Part shown: piece by piece, positions 5,006 through 13,529 of the stretch
Numbering within the stretch: position 1 is the stretch's first letter
Layout of the letters: each line of letters begins with the position of its first letter
IMG/VR virus record: IMGVR_UViG_3300030101_000171
Coordinates: 1-25,293 of that record
Direction: 5' to 3' (one strand)
Source: a virus
Length of the DNA stretch: 25,293 bases
Position numbers and translations under genes: made by a program
The notes under the pieces: model-generated
Databases searched by the model: none
What the model was told of the DNA's origin: nothing
Seen by the model: only the letters and a program-made list of their open reading frames with translations

Positions 5006-6121
5006 ATGACTAATATAAAAACAGATAGAGCACTAGGATTTGAAAGAGAATTTGATAATCTTGCTCCTACTACTTTACAACATGAGATTAATACTAATTA
5101 TCCACATCTTAATTTTTTAAGAGTAATTAGAGACGGATCGCTACCTAATGGAGGCGAGGTAGTTTTTCCACCTTTAAGTTTTAAGGCAGAATCCACTTGG
5201 CAGATTTCAAGCGAGGTTAATGATATTATTATTAGACTTGGAGGTAGAATTACAAAATCATGTGGGCATCATGTACATGTAGGTCTTAAACCAATAACAA
5301 TGGATGCAGAAGAGTTTAATACTAAATCTATTGCTAAGTTTAGACAAAACAAATACTTTCAAGACTCAAACGATGCTATTCAATTCGAGGTAATAAAAGA
5401 TGTTTGTTTTAGGTATGCTAAACATCAATTGATTATAAATTCTTTTTTAGCTCCTAGTAGAAGAGACTCAAGGTATTGTAGAAATATGGCAGATAGAGTT
5501 GCAAGAATTGAAAATTGTACAAACTTAGCACAATTGCAACAAGTTTGTGGAGGCAAGTTTAATGCAATTAATATTTCACATCTTGAGTCCAATGGTGGAG
5601 GTAAACTCACAATTGAGTTTAGACAACATCAAGGCACATTTAACAATGTTAAACTTAAAAACTTTGTTGAGTGGATCGTGACTCTTGTTGATTATTCACA
5701 TCACCAAAGATTCAATTTAGTTGATCAAGGAACACGATACACAGAAGAGTTAAGGAACACGATGCCTCCTTATTCTAAACTGTGGAAGGTTTTTGAAATG
5801 TGCCAATCTGTTAATGGTGCAACGACTCAAGAGATTATGAGTCAATGTGGTATTAACGATGCAAGATCTGTGCGACGTACAATCAATACAATTAGAAGGA
5901 AGGTTGGTTGTACTCAATGTGTGATCACATTGAATCAAGAATTCTATGGTCACCTTAATGGATCATCTAATGGAATGTACGATCTTAATGGATACAAGAT
6001 TCCCACAGAGATCGAGAGAGTCTCAAATGGTACAATGCAATTAAATAACAATAGCGATTGTATTTGGTCTAATATTACAGATGAGTTAAAAGAATATTTA
6101 GAAAACAGATTTACAAGATAG
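5006..6121 (+). CDS. Amidoligase-family enzyme with C-terminal HTH-like region
   Basis: A 371-residue protein with the motif series of the putative amidoligase family (carboxylate-amine ligase, glutamine-synthetase-like fold): GFEREF (11-16), DGSL (43-46), GGEVVFPPL (49-57), CGHHVHVG (86-93) and TIEFRQHQGT (202-211). The acidic, His and Arg residues are those expected to bind ATP, metal and substrate. The family joins a carboxylate to an amine using ATP; the substrate here is unknown. Residues about 268-302 (ATTQEIMSQCGINDARSVRRTINTIRRKVG) look like a helix-turn-helix, an unusual extension. Base composition is AT-rich like its neighbours. It is a single-gene unit between an upstream regulatory region and a strong terminator. 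The GGCT-like gene at 2215 may act on its product. Confidence 0.87.
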   Translation: MTNIKTDRALGFEREFDNLAPTTLQHEINTNYPHLNFLRVIRDGSLPNGGEVVFPPLSFKAESTWQISSEVNDIIIRLGGRITKSCGHHVHVGLKPITMDAEEFNTKSIAKFRQNKYFQDSNDAIQFEVIKDVCFRYAKHQLIINSFLAPSRRDSRYCRNMADRVARIENCTNLAQLQQVCGGKFNAINISHLESNGGGKLTIEFRQHQGTFNNVKLKNFVEWIVTLVDYSHHQRFNLVDQGTRYTEELRNTMPPYSKLWKVFEMCQSVNGATTQEIMSQCGINDARSVRRTINTIRRKVGCTQCVITLNQEFYGHLNGSSNGMYDLNGYKIPTEIERVSNGTMQLNNNSDCIWSNITDELKEYLENRFTR

Positions 6122-6145
6122 CTTGTAAATCTACAGATTCGGATC

Positions 6146-6177
6146 GGTGGGGTATAGGGATATACCCCCCTTTTTTT
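6146..6177 (+). terminator. Rho-independent terminator after the amidoligase gene
   Basis: GGGGTATA (6149-6156), loop GGGA, TATACCCC (6161-6168), then CC and seven T (6171-6177). GG at 6146-6147 extends the stem with a bulged T. This is a textbook intrinsic terminator 28 bases after the stop. The GGGGTATAGGG string resembles the G-tract before terS at 3171-3184. Confidence 0.92.
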
Positions 6178-6274
6178 ATATTTTGTAAATAGTACGCACC
6201 TTGCACTAACTTCACCTCAAACAGCCCCCAGTGTTTTGAAAACGGCAGCCCAAAAAAATTTTATAAAAAATTTC

Positions 6275-6303
6275 TTGACCTTTAGGCACTGAAAACCTAT
6301 AGT
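6275..6303 (+). promoter_or_regulatory. Sigma70-type promoter with start at or next to the ATG
   Basis: TTGACC (6275-6280), 17 bases, TATAGT (6298-6303). The expected start of transcription is about 6309-6311, which coincides with the ATG at 6310 and would give a leaderless message. The 100 bases between the preceding terminator and this promoter hold no gene. Confidence 0.75.
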
Positions 6304-6309
6304 CATGTT

Positions 6310-6555
6310 ATGAAGATATATACCATGAAATATGATGGTGGTAGGTTTGAAGTGCATGGCGACCCAGCACAGATGATTGACCAGATCACAAAAAAATCAC
6401 AAATGGCTTTTAGAACAAGGGAAGATCTTAGGCGTACTTATGCCTCGTTGGTATCAGATTACAGTGGAAATCCAGTAAGATTTGGTTCTGATGATGATTT
6501 CATTGAGGATTTAATAGAATTTGGAGTATTAGAGGAAAAAAATGAAGAAAAATGA
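6310..6555 (+). CDS. Hypothetical small acidic protein, possibly leaderless
   Basis: An 81-residue protein (MKIYTMKYDGGRFEVHG...) with an acidic C-terminus (SDDDFIEDLIEFGVLEEK). No family recognised. The ATG at 6310 lies seven bases after a good -10 hexamer and has no ribosome binding site, which suggests leaderless translation. The in-frame ATG at 6325 (MKYDGG) is an alternative, but it also lacks a clear site. The 3' end overlaps the next gene by 14 bases, so it is probably expressed together with the XRE regulator. Confidence 0.65.
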   Translation: MKIYTMKYDGGRFEVHGDPAQMIDQITKKSQMAFRTREDLRRTYASLVSDYSGNPVRFGSDDDFIEDLIEFGVLEEKNEEK

Positions 6556-6949
6556 CAAAAGTTTTAGTGATTGGACTGGAGATAACCTTAAAGAACACCG
6601 AAAAGGGCTTAGTCTTAGTCAAATAGACATGGCAAAGAAGCTAGGCATGAGCGAAAGAGGGTATAGATGCTACGAAACTGACCATTATCGCATACCATTG
6701 TCTGTCAAGTACGCTGTGTTGTACTTGAGCGAGGCCAAAACGCCGAAAAAGGGCAATGAAGAAGTAGTAAATTACGATCAGAACAAAAATCCTTTAACAA
6801 AACATGAAGAACAACGCATTTGGAAGCTTTGTAATGCGATAGATCACACAATTGGCGACGCAGAGAAGCGTCAAGATGAGATTTGGGTAACAAGATTATT
6901 GGATCAGAGCAATAGAGAGATGACAATGCTATTGCAAAAAGCCACTTAG
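6542..6949 (+). CDS. XRE/Cro-type helix-turn-helix regulator
   Basis: A 135-residue protein. Residues about 12-60 contain LKEHRKGLSLSQIDMAKKLGMSERGYRCYE, which fits the five-helix XRE domain: SQIDMAKKLGM as helix 2-turn and SERGYRCYE as the recognition helix. The C-terminal 70 residues are charged and helical without a known signature. It would bind DNA as a small phage regulator. It sits between the promoter at 6275 and the start of the packaging operon, so control of late genes or of its own promoter is plausible. Confidence 0.85.
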   Translation: MKKNDKSFSDWTGDNLKEHRKGLSLSQIDMAKKLGMSERGYRCYETDHYRIPLSVKYAVLYLSEAKTPKKGNEEVVNYDQNKNPLTKHEEQRIWKLCNAIDHTIGDAEKRQDEIWVTRLLDQSNREMTMLLQKAT

Positions 6950-6958
6950 TAAGATACT

Positions 6959-6990
6959 ATCTCCAAAAGACGTTAAATTTGGAGATTTTT
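6959..6990 (+). promoter_or_regulatory. Hairpin covering the ribosome binding site of the late operon; possible terminator
   Basis: ATCTCCAAA (6959-6967) pairs perfectly with TTTGGAGAT (6978-6986), with a 10-base loop and five T at 6986-6990. The 3' arm contains GGAG (6981-6984), the only ribosome binding site for the ATG at 6992. The element could act as a weak intrinsic terminator for the upstream unit, as a translational switch for the gene at 6992, or both. Confidence 0.7.
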
Positions 6991-6991
6991 G

Positions 6992-8965
6992 ATGGCAAAC
7001 GGACCTATGGGTGGTTTTATGCCGACACCAGCGGCACCTGCACAACCTCCTTCGGTAAAATTAGACACTACAGCTGCAAGTCGTGGCACATTTAACACGT
7101 TTTTAAGGAATATGAATGGTGCCATGAATCCTCCATTAGCACCTATGGTGGGTGCCGCAGCCCCAACCTTGGCACCCACAATGTCTGATATAGATATATT
7201 TAATCCACCAGTGCAAAATTTTCAGTTTGGAGGCTTTGCTGATGACACAGTAGGAGACACCTCTGGAACTTTCAGCGTAAGTGATAGTGGAGACACATCA
7301 GATAGTTTTGATTTTTTTTCAGGCAGTGATGAGCCAAGTTCAGTTTTGACTGGGGGTGATGATCAAGCGATATCTGACCTTATAGCCGCAGGCACAAATG
7401 TTGTGCCACAAAATGTATTTGCAGATGACGCTGCTTTTGTTGATCGTGGTGGTGTAAATGTTGGATTAGAAACTGGTGGAGGCTTTAGTTTAGGAACGAA
7501 GCCGCAACTTCCAGGTGATAGATTTACACGTTTTGAAAACGTGCCTTTTGCTTTGAGGGGTATAGGAAGAGATTTCAGAACAAAGTTGGATAATTCAGGA
7601 GATGATGGTTTAACAGTTGCAAGTTATTTTAACACTTACAATCCAGAGGGTAGTAATGCAGATAGAATAGCGGAGTTTAAATCTTTAACGGGCAAAAGTG
7701 GTGATGATAAATTGTCCATTGGCGATATGCCGAATATTATGAATATTCAAAGTAAGTATGAGGCTGGTATAAGAAATGTTCAACCTGCCGTTTTACAAGC
7801 AGCGGTTAAATCTGTGCCAATTGATGATGAAACTCAAGTTAGAAATATTTTTGGCGATGTTAGTTTAGCTGGTCTAGGCGAGGGCGATCCAAGATTAGGC
7901 ATAGATTTATTTGAAAACATAGTTCCCGATCCAGCAGTTGCACTAAAAAACTTTCAAACTGGACTACCAGGTACAAACTTACCAAATGTTGGATCAACAA
8001 GAAGTACAGTTGCACAAGATCAAGCAAGAGCGATTGCTAATCTAGTTGGTGGCTCTCCACCTCTAACTGATGTTGAAAGAGGGCTACAACAAAATCAACA
8101 AGCTTTGATGGCACAAAGAGGTAGAGCGTTAGGTCCAATAACTTTTTCAGATGATTTAGCAGGTGGCACAGGTAGAAGTGATCCGTTTGTAGGTCCTGAT
8201 TTAGATGCGTTAAGATCTGAGAGAGCTACATTTGACACTATTTTTGATCCTGATACTTACAAAGGACCTAGAAAAGATATACCAAATGCTGGAATGATAG
8301 GTGGCAGAAGAGACCCAAAATTAACGATTGCCGATGACACCGACCCTAGAGAGGACACGTTAGGTGTTTTACCAGCACAAACTATAGCTGATATTGAAAG
8401 ATTAAGTAATGTGCCAGTTGGTCAAAGAAAAGCAGGCCCTGGATCAGATCCAGCATTTTTTCAAGGATTAGGTCTACCATCATTTTTTGATGGCATTGAA
8501 AGATTTAGCAGAGATAGAATGGCAGCTAAATTAGCTCGTGGCGATGTGCCAGAAGATAGAATTGTCCGAAATGATAGTGGTAGGGTTGTGGCGTTAAAAG
8601 ATCAATTTGGAAGGACTGTTGAGGGTGTAGATCCAAATGAGCCGATTGGTGGTAGCGATGATAATCAAGAGCCTATAATCAGAAGACCTATTATTCCTCC
8701 AAAGGAAGAAGAAGACATGACCAAAAAGCCACCAAACATTATTGGTGGCACAGAGCCAATAGCTGCGTTACCAATAGAAACACCAACAGTTGTTGCAAGT
8801 CCTTTTGCACCAGCAACTTCTAAGATTGAGCCAGTAACTTTTGACAGTGGGCAGTTAAACAAGTTGATTGAGTTATTAACTGGTGTATCTGCCAAGCCAG
8901 TTGTATCTGCTGCAGAGGGTGGTTTAATTAGAGCGGTAGATGATTTCTTAGCCACAGGAACATGA
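6992..8965 (+). CDS. Large low-complexity phage protein upstream of terL
   Basis: A 657-residue protein rich in Gly, Asp, Pro and Ala, with a disordered, acidic N-terminal third and no recognised enzyme motif. Many segments (DDTVGDTSGTFSVSDSGDTSD) are low complexity. It ends in AAEGGLIRAVDDFLATGT; the EGG(L/V) motif also occurs in several other proteins of this phage. The start is the ATG at 6992, with GGAG seven bases upstream, rather than the TTG at 6989. The stop overlaps the terL ATG by four bases. Its place in the packaging/head block suggests a virion or head-assembly protein, but the function is unknown. Confidence 0.8.
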   Translation: MANGPMGGFMPTPAAPAQPPSVKLDTTAASRGTFNTFLRNMNGAMNPPLAPMVGAAAPTLAPTMSDIDIFNPPVQNFQFGGFADDTVGDTSGTFSVSDSGDTSDSFDFFSGSDEPSSVLTGGDDQAISDLIAAGTNVVPQNVFADDAAFVDRGGVNVGLETGGGFSLGTKPQLPGDRFTRFENVPFALRGIGRDFRTKLDNSGDDGLTVASYFNTYNPEGSNADRIAEFKSLTGKSGDDKLSIGDMPNIMNIQSKYEAGIRNVQPAVLQAAVKSVPIDDETQVRNIFGDVSLAGLGEGDPRLGIDLFENIVPDPAVALKNFQTGLPGTNLPNVGSTRSTVAQDQARAIANLVGGSPPLTDVERGLQQNQQALMAQRGRALGPITFSDDLAGGTGRSDPFVGPDLDALRSERATFDTIFDPDTYKGPRKDIPNAGMIGGRRDPKLTIADDTDPREDTLGVLPAQTIADIERLSNVPVGQRKAGPGSDPAFFQGLGLPSFFDGIERFSRDRMAAKLARGDVPEDRIVRNDSGRVVALKDQFGRTVEGVDPNEPIGGSDDNQEPIIRRPIIPPKEEEDMTKKPPNIIGGTEPIAALPIETPTVVASPFAPATSKIEPVTFDSGQLNKLIELLTGVSAKPVVSAAEGGLIRAVDDFLATGT

Positions 8966-10431
8966 ACCTAGATTTTGCAGAATATTTAAGTGATGATGAG
9001 TTATCAAAGATAGCTCCCATGCTTGAGAGATTGTCTATGCTTGAAAAGCAAAAGCTTAGTCAAGACAAGTACATGGATTTTGTAAAACGCATATGGCCTT
9101 CTTTCATTGAGGGCAGGCATCATAAGACATATGCAGATAAACTTCAACAAGTAGCAGATGGCAAGATTAAGCGTTTAATTGTTAATATGCCACCAAGACA
9201 CACTAAATCAGAGTTTGCCAGTTATTTATTTCCATCTTGGTTGATGGGCAAAAAGCCTGATTTAAAGATTATACAAGCTACGCACACGGCAGAGTTAGCA
9301 GTTGGCTTTGGTCGTAAGGTTAAGAATTTAATTGATAGCAAGGACTTCAGAGATATATTTCCTGAAGTTAAGTTAGCTGCCGATGCCAAGGCATCTGGAA
9401 GATGGTCAACGAACAAGGGTGGCGAATACTACGCAGTTGGTGTAGGTGGTGCATTAGCTGGTCGTGGTGCCGACTTGTTGATTATTGATGATCCAGTATC
9501 AGAACAAGATGCGTTGAGTCCTACTGCACTTGATAGTATTTACGAGTGGTACACATCAGGTCCTAGACAAAGATTACAGCCAGGTGGATCTATTATTATT
9601 GTGATGACACGTTGGGGTATTAAAGATTTGACTGCAAGAGTATTACAGAAACAGGCACAAGGGGGTGCTGATAAGTGGGATGTTGTGGAGTTTCCAGCTA
9701 TATTTCCTGATACTAATAATGTATTGTGGCCAGAATATTGGAGCAAAGAAGAGTTAGAGGGCGTTAAAGCCTCAATCCCCGTTAGTAAGTGGAACGCACA
9801 ATATATGCAAAACCCCACTGCTGAAGAGGGTGCAATAATAAAAAGGGAGTGGTGGAATGTTTGGAATCCTAGCAATCCTCCTACTTGTTCGTATGTCATA
9901 CAATCTTACGATACAGCGTTTACAAAAAATGAGCGTTCTGACTATAGTGCTATTACTACTTGGGGTATATTTACTCCAGTGGATGGTGAAGGAGATGCTA
10001 TTATCTTGCTTGATGCCGAAAAAGGCAGATGGGATTTTCCAGAACTTAAACTTAAAGCACAAGAGTTGTGCGAGGCATATGATCCTGATATGATTTTAAT
10101 TGAGCAAAAAGCAAGTGGTACGCCACTAACACAAGAGTTAAGACGCATGGGTGTACCAGTTACGCCATTTACACCAAGTAAAGGTGCGGATAAATTTGCT
10201 CGTATGAACGCTTGTGCTCCAGTATTTGAAAGTGGTATGGTGTGGAGACCTGATGCTAATTTTGCAGAAGAAGTTGTTGAGGAATGTGCTAGTTTTCCAC
10301 ATGGTGATCACGATGACTTGGCAGACTCGATGACACAGGCTATACTAAGATTCAGACAAGGTGGTTTTATAACCACACCAGATGATGAAGAGTTTGAGCC
10401 AAGCTACAGAAGAAAGATGGAGTATTACTGA
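8962..10431 (+). CDS. terL: Terminase large subunit
   Basis: A 489-residue packaging motor and nuclease. A Walker A-like PPRHTKSE is at about 77-84 and Walker B DLLIIDDP at 171-178, followed by the coupling region around IIVMTRWG. The RNase H-like nuclease part shows D317 in QSYDTAF, E381 in ILIEQKASG, and the acidic cluster HDDLADS at 450-456. ATP hydrolysis drives DNA into the prohead at the portal, and the nuclease cuts concatemers. The ATGA overlap with the upstream gene and the coupled small gene downstream show one operon. The length is normal for the family. Confidence 0.96.
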   Translation: MNLDFAEYLSDDELSKIAPMLERLSMLEKQKLSQDKYMDFVKRIWPSFIEGRHHKTYADKLQQVADGKIKRLIVNMPPRHTKSEFASYLFPSWLMGKKPDLKIIQATHTAELAVGFGRKVKNLIDSKDFRDIFPEVKLAADAKASGRWSTNKGGEYYAVGVGGALAGRGADLLIIDDPVSEQDALSPTALDSIYEWYTSGPRQRLQPGGSIIIVMTRWGIKDLTARVLQKQAQGGADKWDVVEFPAIFPDTNNVLWPEYWSKEELEGVKASIPVSKWNAQYMQNPTAEEGAIIKREWWNVWNPSNPPTCSYVIQSYDTAFTKNERSDYSAITTWGIFTPVDGEGDAIILLDAEKGRWDFPELKLKAQELCEAYDPDMILIEQKASGTPLTQELRRMGVPVTPFTPSKGADKFARMNACAPVFESGMVWRPDANFAEEVVEECASFPHGDHDDLADSMTQAILRFRQGGFITTPDDEEFEPSYRRKMEYY

Positions 10432-10739
10432 TGGCAATAAAAAACCCAACAAAAGATCCACTTAAAGGAATAGCCAAAGTAATACAGACAGTTGGTAGTG
10501 GCAAAACTGGTCTTAAGACAGTTGACAAACAAAAGAAGAAAGATGCCATTCTTACAAAGCGTTTGAAAAAAATAGCAAAAACAAGTAAGGTAAAAGCAAA
10601 GCCAAAGACTTTTGATATAACACCTAATCCTAAGAAAGATTCTTTTAGTGTTCAAAAGCAGTCAATTATGATGGCTAGTGAGGGTGGAGTTGTAGATATG
10701 ACTAAATCAAGAATGATTAACCCAGAGACAGGAGAGTAG
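10431..10739 (+). CDS. Small basic protein with EGGVVDM motif
   Basis: A 102-residue Lys-rich protein (KKDAILTKRLKKIAKTSKVKAK around residues 36-57) ending MASEGGVVDMTKSRMINPETGE. I do not recognise a domain. The strongly basic middle suggests nucleic-acid binding, and the EGGVV segment recurs in other proteins of this phage. It starts on the last base of terL (TGATG overlap) and ends one base before the next gene, so it belongs to the terL-portal operon. It could be a head-packaged or assembly protein. Confidence 0.75.
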   Translation: MAIKNPTKDPLKGIAKVIQTVGSGKTGLKTVDKQKKKDAILTKRLKKIAKTSKVKAKPKTFDITPNPKKDSFSVQKQSIMMASEGGVVDMTKSRMINPETGE

Positions 10740-10740
10740 T

Positions 10741-11124
10741 ATGTCAGAGAGACCAATCATCAAAGTCGATAAAGATGGCAAGATAAGACAAACTGGTAAG
10801 ACTAGATTGAAAGATGGCACAATAAGGGTGCAACCCGAAGGTGGAATGAAATTTATTCCGAACAAAAAAGATGGTGGGCTTATGGAAGCCATTGAGGAAG
10901 TAAAAGCTAAAGAGATGAAAGAGGGTGGTGATCCAACAAAGGAACTTGTTGGTGGTCAAAAGAAATTGGACAAAAATAAAGATGGCAAAATTTCAGGTGA
11001 AGATTTTGCATTACTAAGAGCAAAACCCATGAAACTTGGCGGTGTTGTCAAAATGACTAAAGGTGGTGGTGTCTGTAAAGGCATGGGCATAGCAAGAGCA
11101 GGTGGAAAGTTTAAGCTTAGATAA
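10741..11124 (+). CDS. Small Gly/Lys-rich protein with EF-hand-like loop
   Basis: A 127-residue protein. Residues 77-88 (DKNKDGKISGED) match the EF-hand/dockerin calcium loop, with D1, N3, D5, G6, I8, S9 and an acidic residue (D) at position 12. The C-terminus GGVVKMTKGGGVCKGMGIARAGGKFKLR is Gly/Lys-rich and carries the GGVV motif. It is encoded between the small basic gene and the portal, so a role in the head or portal vertex is possible. Calcium binding is inferred from the loop only; there is one loop rather than the usual pair. Confidence 0.78.
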   Translation: MSERPIIKVDKDGKIRQTGKTRLKDGTIRVQPEGGMKFIPNKKDGGLMEAIEEVKAKEMKEGGDPTKELVGGQKKLDKNKDGKISGEDFALLRAKPMKLGGVVKMTKGGGVCKGMGIARAGGKFKLR

Positions 11125-11126
11125 TT

Positions 11127-13526
11127 ATGGCTATTGAAAAAGTAAATGGTGTAGAAAACCCAGAACAACCACAAGGTTTACAAATTCCGTTACCTGAAGC
11201 AGAAATAACTCCAGGCGTAACCGAACTTGATGATGGCTCTGCAATAATAGGAGAAATGCAAGAGCAAGTTCAAGCATCTATACCCGTGCCATTTAATGCC
11301 AATTTAGCAGAATACATAGACGAGGGCGACCTTGCTGTAATATCAAGCGATATAACTGGAGATATTGATGAAGACATATCATCAAGAAGAGATTGGGAAG
11401 ATCAGTACAAAGGTGGTTTAGAACTACTAGGCATGAACTATGAGGATAGAGCAGAGCCTTTTGAGGGGGCATCTGGCGTAGTTCACCCATTATTAGCAGA
11501 AAGCGTTACACAGTTTCAAGCACAAGCATACAGAGAAATGCTACCAGCAAGTGGACCTGTAAGAACACACATTGTGGGGGCAGAAAACCCAGAGTTACTC
11601 GCACAAGCAGAGCGTGTTAAAAATTACATGAATTATCAAATAACTTATGAAATGGAAGAGTATGATCCAGAGTTAGATCAAATGTTATTTTATCTTCCAA
11701 TTGTAGGTTCAGCATTTAAAAAAATTTACTTTGACCCTTCAATGCAAAGAGCTGTTTCTAAGTTTGTTCATGCAGAGGATTTAATTGTTCCTTACAATGC
11801 AACAGACCTTAAAACATCTACACGCATTACTCATGTTGTCCGTATGGATAAAAATGAGATTAGAAAGTTACAATTGCAAGGGTTTTACAAGGATATAGAT
11901 TTACCCTCATCTGATAGTGGAGGATCAAATTATGATGAGGTCAAAGAAACAATTGACGACATACAAGGCGTAGAAAAAGGTTCAAGTTACAATGAAGAGA
12001 TAACATTATATGAAGTTCACACAGATTTAGATTTAATTGGCTTTGAAGATATAGGCCAAGACGGAGAGCCTACTGGATTAAAGATGCCCTATGTTGTCAC
12101 CATAGTGGAGAAATCTGGTGAAATATTATCAATCAAAAGGAATTTCAATGAAGGTGATCCGTTCCGTAGGAAGATCCCTTATTTTGTTCATTATAAGTTC
12201 TTACCTGGTCTTGGCTTTTATGGCTTTGGCCTTACTCATATGATAGGTGGCTTATCAAGGGCTTCTACTTCAATACTAAGACAACTTATAGACGCAGGCA
12301 CATTATCTAACTTGCCTGCAGGATTTAAAGCAAGAGGTGCAAGGATCAGAGATGACGAGTCTCCACTAAATCCTGGCGAGTTCAGAGATGTAGATATGGT
12401 GGGTATGGATTTGCGTCAAGCAATCATGCCTTTGCCATTTAAGGAGCCATCTCAGACCTTGTATTCTTTACTTGGAACATTAATAGATTCTGGTAGACGC
12501 TTTGCTTCTATGGCCGATATGAAAGTTGGCGAGATGCAAGGGAACGCACCAGTTGGCACGACAATGGCTATTATGGAACGTGGCACAAAGGTTATGTCTG
12601 CTATACATAAGCGTCTGCATTATTCACAAAAGATAGAGTTTAAATTACTAGCTCGTATATTTGCTATGGATGTACCTATGTACCCATATCAAGTACCAGG
12701 AGCACCACCTGAAATTAAGCAAACAGACTTTGATGACAGAATAGATATATTACCAGTTTCTGATCCTAATATCTTTTCTATGTCGCAACGTATTGCTTTA
12801 GCACAAACACAACTACAATTAGCACAAAGTAATCCAGATATACATGGACCTAATGGTATGTATCAAGCATATAGAAAAATGTATGAGGCTTTAGGCGTAA
12901 ATAACATTGATGCAATATTACAACCACCTCCACAACCAATGCCTATGAATCCTGCAAAAGAAAATCAAGAGGCGTTAAAAGGTGGTTCGTTGAACGCTTT
13001 TCCAGAACAAAATCATCAAGCACATATTACTGCACACTTAGCAATGATAAGCACACCAGTTGCACAAGCCAATGCTGCAATTATTATGACCTTGCAAGGA
13101 CATATTTCTGAACACATAGCAATGATGTCTGAATTACAAGCACAACAAGAAGTTTTGGCACAAGTGCCACCAGAGCAACAAGCAATGATGCAACAAGACC
13201 CTAACGCCATGAAAGCTATGCAAGATCAAATAGCATCAAGGAGTGCAGAGTTGGCAGCTGAGATACAAGAGCAATATGCACAAGCATTAACTCCACCACC
13301 GAGTGAAGACCCACTTGTAACAATTAGAAAACAAGAGTTGGCACTTAGAGGTCAAGAGATAGCACAAAAGCAAGATCAATTTGATTCAAAGCAAACTCTT
13401 GAGAGAGAAAAGGAAAGAAATGATATTCTACTTGATCAACAAAGATTAGATCAACAAGAAGAGTTAGCTAATCAAAGAGATCAAACAACTAGAGATATTG
13501 CTGCAATGAAAGCTATGAAAGGATAA
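11127..13526 (+). CDS. Portal protein (P22-like, long form)
   Basis: A 799-residue protein. Its position two genes after terL and its length fit the large podovirus/P22-type portal family. Typical segments include SRRDWEDQYKGGLELLGMNYEDR (about 85-107), HPLLAESVTQFQAQAYREMLP, and the central GLGFYGFGLTHMIGGLSRASTSILRQLIDAG. The C-terminal 150 residues are Gln/Ala-rich, helical and low complexity (QAQQEVLAQVPPEQQAMMQQ), like the barrel/crown helices of long portals. The dodecameric portal forms the DNA channel, binds TerL during packaging and later joins the tail. The ATG follows the upstream stop by two bases. Confidence 0.9.
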   Translation: MAIEKVNGVENPEQPQGLQIPLPEAEITPGVTELDDGSAIIGEMQEQVQASIPVPFNANLAEYIDEGDLAVISSDITGDIDEDISSRRDWEDQYKGGLELLGMNYEDRAEPFEGASGVVHPLLAESVTQFQAQAYREMLPASGPVRTHIVGAENPELLAQAERVKNYMNYQITYEMEEYDPELDQMLFYLPIVGSAFKKIYFDPSMQRAVSKFVHAEDLIVPYNATDLKTSTRITHVVRMDKNEIRKLQLQGFYKDIDLPSSDSGGSNYDEVKETIDDIQGVEKGSSYNEEITLYEVHTDLDLIGFEDIGQDGEPTGLKMPYVVTIVEKSGEILSIKRNFNEGDPFRRKIPYFVHYKFLPGLGFYGFGLTHMIGGLSRASTSILRQLIDAGTLSNLPAGFKARGARIRDDESPLNPGEFRDVDMVGMDLRQAIMPLPFKEPSQTLYSLLGTLIDSGRRFASMADMKVGEMQGNAPVGTTMAIMERGTKVMSAIHKRLHYSQKIEFKLLARIFAMDVPMYPYQVPGAPPEIKQTDFDDRIDILPVSDPNIFSMSQRIALAQTQLQLAQSNPDIHGPNGMYQAYRKMYEALGVNNIDAILQPPPQPMPMNPAKENQEALKGGSLNAFPEQNHQAHITAHLAMISTPVAQANAAIIMTLQGHISEHIAMMSELQAQQEVLAQVPPEQQAMMQQDPNAMKAMQDQIASRSAELAAEIQEQYAQALTPPPSEDPLVTIRKQELALRGQEIAQKQDQFDSKQTLEREKERNDILLDQQRLDQQEELANQRDQTTRDIAAMKAMKG

Positions 13527-13529
13527 ATT

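Noticed and set aside
9540-10148. Antisense frames within terL
   Set aside because: Overlap fully with terL and have no independent start or family signal.
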